Origin: a candidate division TM6 bacterium SOIL31
GTDB lineage: Bacteria; Babelota; Babeliae; Babelales; Vermiphilaceae
Length of the DNA: 64,000 nucleotides
NCBI GenBank assembly: GCA_001468865.1
Contig: LDIY01000006.1
Span: 1-64,000, forward strand
Direction: 5' to 3'
Below are positions 36,198-45,076 of this stretch, in pieces (positions within the stretch are counted from its first letter, which is position 1; the number at the start of each line of letters is the position of its first letter). The notes beneath the pieces were generated by a model. That model was not told the DNA's origin and did no database searches. It saw only the letters and a program-made list of their open reading frames with translations. The translations under genes were made by a program, and so were the position numbers.

Positions 36198-37661
36198 ATG
36201 AATAATAATCTTCAAGCCATTATTTTAGCGGCCGGAAAATCAACACGTTTTAATACCGAAAAAACTAAATTAGCGCAGTCCATATGCGGTCAACCGATGA
36301 TCTTGTTTGCAACAAAACTGTTGGAACAACTGAACATTTTCACTACCGTTGTGGTGGGATACCAAGCAGAAATTATAAAAAACATTATTACCACCGCACA
36401 TGGCGAAACGGTTGCATTCGTAACACAGGAAAAACAAGAAGGAACTGGTCATGCACTGGCATGCAGCAAAGCATCATGGAATTATGATTACATCCTTGTT
36501 TTAAACGGTGACGTCCCGCTTGTCACTGCAGAAACTATTACTACGCTTTATGAAGAACACATAAAAACGGGTGCTGCCATCAGCTTTGTTACCGCTTATA
36601 ACCCTGATGATTCTGCATCGTATGGTAGAATTGTAAAAACAGATACTACTATTGCTATTGTGGAAGCAAAAGATTTTACCGGTGATGCAACACAACATTG
36701 CTTTATTAATGCGGGAATTTATCTCATTAATAAAGATTTTTTAATTAATTACATTGCAACACTGAATGATAATAACGCAAACAAGGAATTTTATATTACG
36801 GATCTTGTTAAAATAGCAAGTGAAAATAATCTTACGATCACTACGATCAATGCACCGTTTGATACCATCCGCGGCATTAATACATTTCAAGAATTATGGG
36901 TAGCAGAACAGATAAAACGCTTGGAACTAATCAATTATTGGATGGATCATGGCGTACGCTTTATGTTGCCATCAACAGTTACTCTTGATCTTACCACCAC
37001 TATTGGAGAAGGATCGCAGATTGGGGGTAATGTACATCTGCACAATACCATTCTTGGAACAAATTGTATCATTAAAGAATTCTCTTCATTAGAGAATGTT
37101 ATTCTAGAAAATGAGGCCATTATTGATTCTCATTGCGTCCTTAAAAATGCATACATTAAAACTGGCGCTCATGTCGGCCCCTTTGCACATTTACGCTCTA
37201 ATGTTACCATTGAAACACACAGCATCATTGGCAATTTTGTTGAAATTAAAAACAGCATTATTGGAACACATACTAAAGCAAAACATTTAACGTATATTGG
37301 TGATGCAGTCGTTGGCGCTCGCGTCAACATCGGAGCAGGCACTATCACGTGCAACTATGATGGTGTCAATAAAAATAGAACAATAATTAAAGATGATGCA
37401 TTTATTGGCAGCAACAATACTCTCATTGCCCCGATCATGATTGGCCACAATGCCTTTACTGCCGCAGGATCAACACTCACAGAAGATGTTCCTGATAATG
37501 CATTGGCAATTGCACGCGAGCCACAGATCAATAAAAATGATTACGCGCTCAAATTAAAAAATCCTACTACTCGACAAAAAAAGATCAAAGAGAATGTTGA
37601 TGATTTTTCATTCATTGGTGCACGCCTGATTAACCCTGATACATCCACAGATGAAACATGA
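36198..37661 (+). CDS. glmU: Bifunctional GlmU (GlcNAc-1-P uridyltransferase / GlcN-1-P acetyltransferase)
   Basis: 487 residues. The N-terminal pyrophosphorylase domain begins IILAAGKSTRF (usually AAGxGTRM) and includes EKQEGTGHALA and NGDVPL. The C-terminal left-handed beta-helix starts at about residue 255 with hexapeptide repeats, and VGPFAHLR, KNRTIIKDDAFIGSN and the Asn/Tyr motif TCNYDGVNK mark the acetyltransferase site. It makes UDP-GlcNAc for cell wall. It is coupled to the sbcD-like gene by an ATGA overlap. Confidence 0.95.
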   Translation: MNNNLQAIILAAGKSTRFNTEKTKLAQSICGQPMILFATKLLEQLNIFTTVVVGYQAEIIKNIITTAHGETVAFVTQEKQEGTGHALACSKASWNYDYILVLNGDVPLVTAETITTLYEEHIKTGAAISFVTAYNPDDSASYGRIVKTDTTIAIVEAKDFTGDATQHCFINAGIYLINKDFLINYIATLNDNNANKEFYITDLVKIASENNLTITTINAPFDTIRGINTFQELWVAEQIKRLELINYWMDHGVRFMLPSTVTLDLTTTIGEGSQIGGNVHLHNTILGTNCIIKEFSSLENVILENEAIIDSHCVLKNAYIKTGAHVGPFAHLRSNVTIETHSIIGNFVEIKNSIIGTHTKAKHLTYIGDAVVGARVNIGAGTITCNYDGVNKNRTIIKDDAFIGSNNTLIAPIMIGHNAFTAAGSTLTEDVPDNALAIAREPQINKNDYALKLKNPTTRQKKIKENVDDFSFIGARLINPDTSTDET

Positions 37662-38914
37662 AAAATGCTATAAAATTCATCCACACTGCAGACATCCATT
37701 TTGGCATGGAAAATTATGGAAGAATTGATGCCAAAACAGGAATACATACACGCCTCCTTGATTTTGAAAAAGCGCTCAATACGTGTATTGATATGGCTAT
37801 TAAAGAATCGGTAGATTTCTTCTTATTTGCAGGAGACGCGTATAAAACACACAACCCAAGTCAGACTCAACAAAAATTACTCTTCAAATGTTTTTTGCGT
37901 TTATATAAAGCTGGCATTCCTATTGTCATTGTCATTGGCAATCATGATCATCCGCTGAGCTTTGGTAAAGCTCATGCGCTTGATATGTTGGGAGAAATTC
38001 CTCTTGAAGGTTTTCATGTTTTTGCAAAACCAGGCTCCCTTACACTGCAAACCAAAAATGGCCCCATCACCATTGTTGGTATTCCCTGGCCTACACGTAA
38101 TTCAATTGCTATTGCTGATAAACATCTTGAAAAAACAAATGCTGAACTGACCGAATATATTTCACGCGCAGTTGCACATATTATTAGTGATTACGCACAA
38201 AAAATTGATCAAACAATACCCGCCGTTCTTGCAAGCCACATCACCGTTAACACGGGAATATTTTCTGGCTCAGAAAAACGAGCAATTTATGGCAACGATC
38301 CGATGCTTATGCCTTCACAACTTGCTTTAAAACCATTTGATTATGTTGCGCTCGGGCATTTGCATCGCCATCAAAATCTTAACCTTTCAGGATATCCTGC
38401 CGTTGTTTATTCCGGCTCCATTGAACGCATTGATTTTGGGGAACATAAAGAAGAAAAGGGGTTTTGTTTGGTAACCATTCCAGAAAAAGGAAAAGCGATC
38501 TATGAATTTATTGAGCTCGTTACAAGGCCCTTCATTCAGATTGAAGTAACGCTCGTTTCTGGCACACCACAAACAGATCAAATTATTGCAGCAATACAAA
38601 AACGCGATCTTAAAGATGCGATTGTAAAAATTATTTATCATATACCTGCAGGCAAAAAAGATATGGTTGATTTGCGCACCGTTGAACTTGCATGCAGCGA
38701 CGCACTTGATCTTATTAGCGTGATACCAGTGCATAATTTTGAAACACGTGAAAAAAGAAACTGCGCGTTAAAAGTATCTATGGATTTACCGACATTACTT
38801 GGCAGTTATTTTGCCACAAAGCCTGAGCTGAATGATAAGCGGAATGATCTTATTGAAAAGGCGATGGTTCTTTGGCAAGATCATCTTGCTCAACAGGAAG
38901 AACAGCAGGGGTGA
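37658..38914 (+). CDS. sbcD: SbcD-like exonuclease / metallophosphoesterase
   Basis: 418 residues of the calcineurin-like phosphoesterase family. Metal-binding motifs in order are HTADIHFG (residues 9-16), LFAGDAY, VIGNHDHPL, ASHITVNTG and GHLHRHQ. This matches the SbcD nuclease subunit, which normally works with the SbcC ATPase on DNA hairpins and double-strand breaks. No sbcC lies in this window. It overlaps glmU by four bases. Confidence 0.88.
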   Translation: MKNAIKFIHTADIHFGMENYGRIDAKTGIHTRLLDFEKALNTCIDMAIKESVDFFLFAGDAYKTHNPSQTQQKLLFKCFLRLYKAGIPIVIVIGNHDHPLSFGKAHALDMLGEIPLEGFHVFAKPGSLTLQTKNGPITIVGIPWPTRNSIAIADKHLEKTNAELTEYISRAVAHIISDYAQKIDQTIPAVLASHITVNTGIFSGSEKRAIYGNDPMLMPSQLALKPFDYVALGHLHRHQNLNLSGYPAVVYSGSIERIDFGEHKEEKGFCLVTIPEKGKAIYEFIELVTRPFIQIEVTLVSGTPQTDQIIAAIQKRDLKDAIVKIIYHIPAGKKDMVDLRTVELACSDALDLISVIPVHNFETREKRNCALKVSMDLPTLLGSYFATKPELNDKRNDLIEKAMVLWQDHLAQQEEQQG

Positions 38915-38931
38915 TGTGTTGGGATAAGCGC

Positions 38932-39942
38932 ATGAAAAAAATTATATTAATTCATTTCATGTTATACCTTTTTATCGATACACTTACATTTTCAATGCAT
39001 CCAACTCATGTAGTTAACTTAAAAAAATTATTACCCTACTCCGTTCGCCCTGAGTGTTTTTTGTCTTCAAAAAATGTATCGAAGGGTAAAATAAAAAATT
39101 ATTTATATCTGCACCCTTCGATACATTCTACTACGCTACGCTTCGTAGAACACTCAGGGCGAACGGAGGAGGGATTATCTATTTTTAATAGATCTTTTTT
39201 AACATGCCTTTACAAAGCCCACAAGACCCTCACCGCCTATTTTCACTCCATCAAATGCCTTGCTTTTTCAACCTATTTTTTATCTCGCCTTGATGAACAT
39301 AATTATTGCTATAACTTATGCAACTGCATTGATCAAAATACCTGCATACAAATTGATTCAACTCAATTTACTGATAAAAAAATAAAATTGTGCATACAAA
39401 AAATGTGTGAAACGTCTTCTCTTAAACCGATAGTTGCTCTATTGAAAAAAACCGGTTTTTACTGCGATAATAACTCGCAATTTTCCTACGAACTCTTCTT
39501 ATTATTATTTACCGTATACAAACAGATATTGCTGCAAGAATGTGGAGAAAATAAGCAGACGCTTAAAAATACCTCACTTGCTACTATTATTGAACTCGGG
39601 GAAAAAATCAATCAATTGCCCATAGCAGAAGTGTTAACAACCATTGATATGCTCATGACAGAATTGCCCCCCTTTTTGGAAAAGTATGAATTTAATTCCA
39701 CCATCTCATGGAAAAAATGGATTAAAAAATATTGGTGGGTACCACCGATAGTGGGTGGGTGGTTTACCTTGCGAGTGTTACTCAATTTTCAACGATCTCA
39801 TTATTATTTTCCATCGTACCGGCCACGGCCCTCTCGACCAGCAGTACCAACAAATTACCCACATCAGACCATAAGTAATGATCCAGCGTGGGATGAAATT
39901 TGTAGAAACGAGACTATAGATAAACAACCGACGAATTTTTAG
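38932..39942 (+). CDS. Secreted or membrane-anchored protein with in-frame repeat insertion
   Basis: 336 residues from the ATG at 38932, which gives a signal peptide; a longer frame from 38872 overlaps sbcD and is unlikely. Residues about 37-82 are encoded by an inverted pair of the CCGTTCGCCCTGAG repeat (39039-39170), keeping the frame open. A second hydrophobic stretch near residue 278 (WWVPPIVGGWFTLRVLL) is followed by an Arg/Pro-rich tail. The remaining sequence is helical and Cys-rich, with no family recognised. The 3' end overlaps the convergent SurA-like gene by 29 bases. Confidence 0.6.
   Translation: MKKIILIHFMLYLFIDTLTFSMHPTHVVNLKKLLPYSVRPECFLSSKNVSKGKIKNYLYLHPSIHSTTLRFVEHSGRTEEGLSIFNRSFLTCLYKAHKTLTAYFHSIKCLAFSTYFLSRLDEHNYCYNLCNCIDQNTCIQIDSTQFTDKKIKLCIQKMCETSSLKPIVALLKKTGFYCDNNSQFSYELFLLLFTVYKQILLQECGENKQTLKNTSLATIIELGEKINQLPIAEVLTTIDMLMTELPPFLEKYEFNSTISWKKWIKKYWWVPPIVGGWFTLRVLLNFQRSHYYFPSYRPRPSRPAVPTNYPHQTISNDPAWDEICRNETIDKQPTNF
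39039..39170. repeat. Inverted pair of CCGTTCGCCCTGAG repeats inside a gene
   Basis: The left unit begins CTCCGTTCGCCCTGAGTG and ends TATCGAAGGGTA. The right unit is the reverse, starting ACCCTTCGATACATTC and ending ACTCAGGGCGAACGGAG. The two can pair into a large hairpin. Both lie within the coding region at 38932. Confidence 0.75.
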
Positions 39943-40798
39943 AAAGCAATTCTTTATATTTTCTCATTAATTCTTCATATTTTGGTTGACGTAAAATATC
40001 CACAATATCGCGATACGAATCTTCTAAACTTTTAACCGTTCGCGGTGTTTTTTCTACCAACTTGAAAAGCTCAAATCCATCATTGACTAATCGTGGTAAT
40101 GATATATCACCTGCTTCCATCTCATAAATAAATTTCTTATTTTCTGCAATTTCAGAATGATTGAGTGTCATCGGCTCGCCCCACACAATTCCTGCAACGC
40201 CTTTTCCGCTTTTTGCATAGTTAACCAAAACAGCATATTGCTTATCAGCACTGATTTTTGCCGACTGAGGAACAAATGCTCGTTGCACGGTATAGGTTGC
40301 TTCTATCACTTCGGGATTATTTTTATAATATTCTTCAACATCTTTACGCGGAACAATTAAATTTGAACGGATTTTAATATCAAGCATCGTGTTAATCGTC
40401 TGCATCATCTGCAATTGCTGACGGCCTTCTTCAATGGTGTATCCTGATGCGGTGAATATTTCTTCTAATTCTTTAGGAGATAAGTTATGTTCGCGCTGAA
40501 TTTGAGCAAGATATGCATCAACCGCTTCTTCATCGTCCGGCAAGTGATGTTTTTTTGCATCAAGCAATACTTCTCGTTCAAAGACTATATCTTCTTTTGT
40601 CCGAAAATCACCGCCCAGAGCAGGACGATCAATATCTGATTTGGTGATAATTTCTACATCTGCTCCATAGACCACCACTTCAATCTGATCAATCAAAATA
40701 AATTTGGAAGTATCAATATCTTCATGAGCATCCTCGGCTTTTTGTGTTACAAAAACTGATGATGTTATAAGGACAAATAATAATGCGCGTATTTTCAT
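39914..40798 (-). CDS. SurA-like periplasmic chaperone
   Basis: 294 residues from the ATG at 40798, with GGA upstream and a signal peptide to about residue 20. The N-terminal region (residues 28-150) resembles the SurA N-domain: DQIEVVVYGADVEIITKSDI, then YLAQIQREHNLSPKELEE. It ends with a degenerate parvulin-like segment (VPQSAKISADKQY...VNDGFELFKLVEK). Such proteins assist outer-membrane protein folding. Catalytic parvulin residues are not evident. It is a second SurA/PrsA-type protein beside that at 40923. Confidence 0.75.
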   Translation of the reverse strand: MKIRALLFVLITSSVFVTQKAEDAHEDIDTSKFILIDQIEVVVYGADVEIITKSDIDRPALGGDFRTKEDIVFEREVLLDAKKHHLPDDEEAVDAYLAQIQREHNLSPKELEEIFTASGYTIEEGRQQLQMMQTINTMLDIKIRSNLIVPRKDVEEYYKNNPEVIEATYTVQRAFVPQSAKISADKQYAVLVNYAKSGKGVAGIVWGEPMTLNHSEIAENKKFIYEMEAGDISLPRLVNDGFELFKLVEKTPRTVKSLEDSYRDIVDILRQPKYEELMRKYKELLSKNSSVVYL

Positions 40799-40843
40799 AG
40801 GAATTCCACTCTGTTTAAACAATGTTCATTACGTTTTTTTAGT

Positions 40844-40857
40844 ATAGCGCATTTTCG
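40844..40857 (-). promoter_or_regulatory. CGAAAATGCGCTAT promoter box, copy 2
   Basis: Minus-strand CGAAAATGCGCTAT running into TATACT (40841-40846), about 45 bases before the SurA-like gene start. Identical 14 bases occur upstream of the outer-membrane protein gene at 36030. Confidence 0.45.
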
Positions 40858-40869
40858 ATATCGCACCTA

Positions 40870-40902
40870 TAAAAAAAGAGGAGCGTAATGCTCCCCTTTT
40901 TT
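40870..40902. terminator. Rho-independent terminator
   Basis: GGAGC and GCTCC around a 5-base loop, flanked by an A-run on one side and CCTTTTTT on the other. On the minus strand it ends the lipoprotein gene at 40923. Confidence 0.85.
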
Positions 40903-40922
40903 CAATTCTTATTGCTCAACAA

Positions 40923-41972
40923 TTATGCAACACGCTTACTTTCCACTTGTTGCACTTGCTGCGTATTATTATTCACCGCAACTTCGCTAGCAGGCCCCTG
41001 TTTTTGTTGTTGTGGCACTTGTCTATTGAAGTAATCTTCATTAACTTCAACGCCATAATTTGAACGCAATGTACCAATTTCTTGTTGGAATACTTCCATA
41101 CGCTTATTTTGTTCAAGTTGTTGTTTTAAGTTATCCTTGATTTGCTCATAGGGAATATATTTTGGCTCTTCTTTGGCAGTTGCATTCACCACCCAAAATT
41201 TTCCGCCAACTTCAAATGTTTCTATTGAAGGTACTGTTTTTATCGCGGCAATCTTATCACGCAGCTGCTCATCTATACCTACGCTTTGATTATTAACCAA
41301 TTTAAAATCTTTAATCTTTGCATTCAAACCATCATCTTGAGCGGCTTTTTTAAATCCACCAGGAACTGTTTTTGCTTTGGCTGCAAATGCACGTGCTGCT
41401 GCCCCATCATTAAATTCTATACCGGTTGCAGCAATACCGCCTTGGGAAATGGTAACGCCCTGTAACTGATTTTTATGAGCTTCATAAAACGCTCTTGCTT
41501 CAGCATCAGACACAGAAACTGACTTTTGTTCGCTGAAATATTTTGAATTCAGCATACGTTCCATTGCTTTATATAAATCTTCTAATTCAGCTTGATAGGC
41601 CGCAGTTTCATGGATTTTATTATCAACAATATGTTGATCAACAATAATTTGATGAATCAGACCTTCCAATATATTGCGATCAAAGCCGACAACTGCTTGT
41701 TGATCCATAAAAGCCAAGGCTTGTTTGATTTGAGGATTTGCTTTAAGGAATTTTTCTCTTTCTAATTCCAACATTGCAGTAGAAATTGCGGGCTTACCCT
41801 TCATTGTCACTAAAATTTCACCCGTCATGGACGAAGTAGGACTTGGTATGCTGACATTTTCTACTTGGTCTTGGTTTGCACCACCTTTAAACATATCAAT
41901 ACAACCTGGTAGAAAAGAAAGTGTTACAATAACACCGCTGACAAGAACTATTTTATGCGTTTTTATGTTCAT
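40923..41972 (-). CDS. PrsA/SurA-like peptidyl-prolyl isomerase lipoprotein
   Basis: 349 residues. The signal peptide ends in a lipobox (LPGC, Cys24), so the mature protein is probably a lipoprotein anchored to a membrane. A SurA_N-like helical domain (residues 60-160) precedes a degenerate parvulin-like region (about 175-275, including FEVGGKFWVVNATAKEE). The C-terminus is Gln/Asn-rich. AAAGGG lies upstream of the ATG. LspA, encoded at 44559, would process it. Confidence 0.75.
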   Translation of the reverse strand: MNIKTHKIVLVSGVIVTLSFLPGCIDMFKGGANQDQVENVSIPSPTSSMTGEILVTMKGKPAISTAMLELEREKFLKANPQIKQALAFMDQQAVVGFDRNILEGLIHQIIVDQHIVDNKIHETAAYQAELEDLYKAMERMLNSKYFSEQKSVSVSDAEARAFYEAHKNQLQGVTISQGGIAATGIEFNDGAAARAFAAKAKTVPGGFKKAAQDDGLNAKIKDFKLVNNQSVGIDEQLRDKIAAIKTVPSIETFEVGGKFWVVNATAKEEPKYIPYEQIKDNLKQQLEQNKRMEVFQQEIGTLRSNYGVEVNEDYFNRQVPQQQKQGPASEVAVNNNTQQVQQVESKRVA

Positions 41973-42087
41973 ACTTACCCTTTGTATATAAAAATCTATT
42001 ATATTGTAACCATAATTTTGTATCCTACCACAGAATCGATATTTTACAACAAACTAAAACCCCCCAAAAAATAACAAAAAAATATCC

Positions 42088-42115
42088 TTGATTTCTTGCT
42101 CACGCACGCTAGAAT
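42088..42115 (+). promoter_or_regulatory. Sigma70-like promoter
   Basis: TTGATT, a 16-base spacer and TAGAAT, about 125 bases before the secreted protein gene at 42242. A long leader with a repeated CTATTAAATC follows. Confidence 0.45.
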
Positions 42116-42241
42116 GTTGGAAATGTAACCCTCAAAAAAAAGGAGTGCACCTTAACCCTCACCTATTAAATCTTATCTATTAAATCATCATATCAATATA
42201 ACGTTTATGATATTACCCCACCCAAAAAAAGGATTTTTTCG

Positions 42242-43813
42242 ATGAAAAAAAATATCTTACTCGTTCCTTCCTTACTACTCCTTCCCCTAATATCAACCTC
42301 AGTCGTTTTTGCCAGCGAAGGCATAAAAGGTCGCGCTGCAAACAAACGTTATAAAAAACAACAACTTGCTTCTTCAAGAGAAATGAAAAGATCCACATCT
42401 GATGAAAACCTTATAACAACGTTAGCTCCACAACCTGAATCTGACCTTTCACAACAAATTCTTGGTGGCATTGAAAAACAACTAAAGACAATTGCTGAAC
42501 CGGTTTTCTTTACTTCGGCACCAACGTTTGCTGAAGTGGTCGCAAATAAAGAAGAAGCCAAGCCGGTCCTAACGGTATTAGAAACAACTCAAGAGCCTAT
42601 ATATAGCTCAGTGGTTATAACTGAAGAAGTACCAGTGCCAGTTGCAACCACTGTAAATAATCAAGATGCTTACCTTACTGACGTGGATGCTACACTTATC
42701 AAGCTAACCCAAGGCCAAGATATTCCTCTCGTGACAAAAACTTCAAAAGGTAAAACCGTAGGTTATACTTACCAAGCAATGGCAGCAAAAGCTGATTTTG
42801 TAGCAAAAGTCAAATCGGGCGATTACTATCACTTGCGGAGTGCTGTAGTAGCGCAAGCTGAAAATACTCCTGCATCTGCAGAAGAAGTTGCTCAACCAAC
42901 CCAAGAAGAAACTCCTCAAGCTCCAAAAGTATCAAAGATTGCTGATCAGTTAACAATCACAGCAAACTATAACAAAGTTGTAGCTGAAATTACAGCAGCT
43001 GTGCAAGCTCGTACTGCAAAAAAAGTCGCTCATACGGTAAATTCATTCGAGTGTTCTGTTTATGAGCCCGCACCAACAATCAAACAAGGTTTTGGAAGTT
43101 GGACCGAATCAATCAAAAATAGATGGAATCCACAATGGTTTGTTGTTGATGCTATCAAAGACGGATCATTTGACCCAGAAAATGAATCCCATATGGCTGC
43201 GTTAATGGCTGCAGCTGAAAAACTCGTTTTTGACGAAAAATCAACAGAACTTAAAGATCTTCTTGATGCATGCAGAGCAAATGAAAAATATCGCAATATT
43301 GAATTGGATGAAAAAACAGCATTAAAAATACAAAAACGCTTTGCTCTTGATCTTCAAAATGCAACAGAAGCTACAGGCAAGATTGAAACTTCAGCACGCG
43401 AAAAATTAATGATAGCACACACAGCTATTTTAGAACGCAGCAGAGATCAAATCGATGCGTTTGAAAAACAACTCGCAAAAAATAGAGAAGAATTGGCAAA
43501 AGCAGAATCTGAATATGCTATTGCAACAACTGACGCTCTTGAACTACACAATAAAAAGGTACAACAAACCTTAGACGGCATGGTAGTTCTTAATAAACTG
43601 TATAGAAAACTTCCAACTTCTGACTCAATTACATTAGATCGCCATAACTATGCGCATTTTTCACTGAAAGCAAACGTTGATAAACAAATAGAAACAACAC
43701 TTATGGGCATGAATTATTCTTTGAATAACTTAGGAAACATTCATTCTACAATACAAAACACACTCAAATCATTACCCGCTAAAGAAGCAATTGCACAAAT
43801 CGCTAACAAATAA
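42242..43813 (+). CDS. Large secreted coiled-coil protein
   Basis: 523 residues with a signal peptide (to about residue 24, VFAS). Residues 50-250 are Val/Thr/Glu-rich and probably extended; residues 300-500 are charged and helical, with a likely coiled coil near 395-430 (RDQIDAFEKQLAKNREE). AAGGA precedes the ATG, and a strong terminator follows. Its well-formed promoter, leader and terminator suggest a highly expressed exported protein. No family was recognised. Confidence 0.65.
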   Translation: MKKNILLVPSLLLLPLISTSVVFASEGIKGRAANKRYKKQQLASSREMKRSTSDENLITTLAPQPESDLSQQILGGIEKQLKTIAEPVFFTSAPTFAEVVANKEEAKPVLTVLETTQEPIYSSVVITEEVPVPVATTVNNQDAYLTDVDATLIKLTQGQDIPLVTKTSKGKTVGYTYQAMAAKADFVAKVKSGDYYHLRSAVVAQAENTPASAEEVAQPTQEETPQAPKVSKIADQLTITANYNKVVAEITAAVQARTAKKVAHTVNSFECSVYEPAPTIKQGFGSWTESIKNRWNPQWFVVDAIKDGSFDPENESHMAALMAAAEKLVFDEKSTELKDLLDACRANEKYRNIELDEKTALKIQKRFALDLQNATEATGKIETSAREKLMIAHTAILERSRDQIDAFEKQLAKNREELAKAESEYAIATTDALELHNKKVQQTLDGMVVLNKLYRKLPTSDSITLDRHNYAHFSLKANVDKQIETTLMGMNYSLNNLGNIHSTIQNTLKSLPAKEAIAQIANK

Positions 43814-43831
43814 TTGCGCTGTAATTGATAA

Positions 43832-43862
43832 AAGGACCAGAATAAAATCTGGTCCTTTTTTT
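43832..43862 (+). terminator. Rho-independent terminator
   Basis: AGGACCAG and CTGGTCCT around an 8-base loop followed by Ts, 20 bases after the secreted coiled-coil gene. Confidence 0.92.
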
Positions 43863-44556
43863 ATACAACTCGGCAAACTACCGCTACCGTAATTTTTTTG
43901 GGTTTTAATGGTAACAATGTTTTGACCGCTGCACGAATGGTTGATCCCGTTGTCATCAAATCATCAATTAATAAGATATGTTTTTTTTCGCATCTTTCAG
44001 CTTGCGCAGCATTCAATGCAAATGCCTCTTTCAAGTTTTGTCCACGCAATGTTGATTTGAGCACTGATTGATATTCCGTCTTTTTTATCCTTTTGAGCGC
44101 AGAACACATCGGAACATTTTTTTTCTTACTGATCACTCGCGCTATCTCTTCTGCCTGATTAAATCCACGGTACGCGTAACGTGTCCAATGGAGTGGTATA
44201 GGTACAACCACATCGCAATCTAACTCTTTAAGTGGTAGCGTATCCCACATCAGCTGCCCCATATAATGACTTGCTAAACTATTAGACCAACTTTTTCCTA
44301 AAATTAATCTTTTGAGGGGGTCTTTGTAATCGGAAATTGCAAATACCGTAACTGAAACGCTGGGGGTTATATCAATCTGTTTTGATACCACGCGAAATAT
44401 TTTATCTTTGCATGCAGAACAAAAAATATCTTGTGTGGATAAGAATTTTTTGCAATACGCGCAGATGCTCGGCATAAGATAAATGCGCACATTTTCTTTC
44501 ACTACGTTCAAGATATGCGCGACAAAAGGATATAATTGAGAAATGTACGTCTTCAT
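43861..44556 (-). CDS. comF: ComF family protein (phosphoribosyltransferase-like)
   Basis: 231 residues. An N-terminal zinc-ribbon-like CAYC...CSAC cluster (residues 32-50) is followed by a type I phosphoribosyltransferase core: VVPIPLHWTRYAYRGFNQAEEIA and the PRPP loop LLIDDLMTTGST. In other bacteria ComF helps DNA uptake during natural transformation, with unclear biochemistry. It lies two bases from lspA on the same strand, which itself follows pheT. Confidence 0.88.
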   Translation of the reverse strand: MKTYISQLYPFVAHILNVVKENVRIYLMPSICAYCKKFLSTQDIFCSACKDKIFRVVSKQIDITPSVSVTVFAISDYKDPLKRLILGKSWSNSLASHYMGQLMWDTLPLKELDCDVVVPIPLHWTRYAYRGFNQAEEIARVISKKKNVPMCSALKRIKKTEYQSVLKSTLRGQNLKEAFALNAAQAERCEKKHILLIDDLMTTGSTIRAAVKTLLPLKPKKITVAVVCRVV

Positions 44557-44558
44557 AC

Positions 44559-45002
44559 TTATTTTTCATCAAAAAGGATAAGCATAAAAACACCAATAAC
44601 AATTGCCGCATCGGCCATATTAAAAACCGGCCAAGAAAATGTTTTATAAGAAAGTATGATAAAATCAATCACACCGCCATACATTGCACGATCAATTAAA
44701 TTACACACAGATCCAGTGATGATACATGCATGACCAATAATACTGTTTCCGGCACGCCAATTATGATATGCATGCCAGCACAAAAATACAGTGATTGCTA
44801 CAATGAGCAGTGAAACAATAATAAATATTGAATCTGTTGATGAATGAAACATTCCCCATGAAACGCCACGATTGAATACTACATCAAAAGAAAGATAGGA
44901 ATTAACAACATAAGCTGCACTTGAACAATACGCAAGCGCAGCTAATTTTGTTATGCGATCGAGAAGGAAGATGATTACGCCGAGAAAAAGATATTTATAC
45001 AT
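44559..45002 (-). CDS. lspA: Lipoprotein signal peptidase
   Basis: 147-residue aspartic peptidase with four transmembrane helices that removes signal peptides from prolipoproteins. Motifs are FLLDRITK, FNRGVSWG, the catalytic Asp in NLIDR and the second in FNMADAAIV. The protein at 40923 is a likely substrate. It is co-transcribed with comF. Confidence 0.95.
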   Translation of the reverse strand: MYKYLFLGVIIFLLDRITKLAALAYCSSAAYVVNSYLSFDVVFNRGVSWGMFHSSTDSIFIIVSLLIVAITVFLCWHAYHNWRAGNSIIGHACIITGSVCNLIDRAMYGGVIDFIILSYKTFSWPVFNMADAAIVIGVFMLILFDEK

Positions 45003-45042
45003 TCAATTCTATTTGATCTTATATAATAAATTTAACTTAATT

Positions 45043-45071
45043 CGTTCGCCCAGAGTTTAGGAGGACGAACG
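45043..45071. repeat. Short CGTTCGCCC / GGACGAACG repeat unit
   Basis: CGTTCGCCC and GGACGAACG form a hairpin between lspA and pheT, related to the longer elements at 33225, 39039 and 55593. Confidence 0.5.
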
Positions 45072-45076
45072 TGTTT

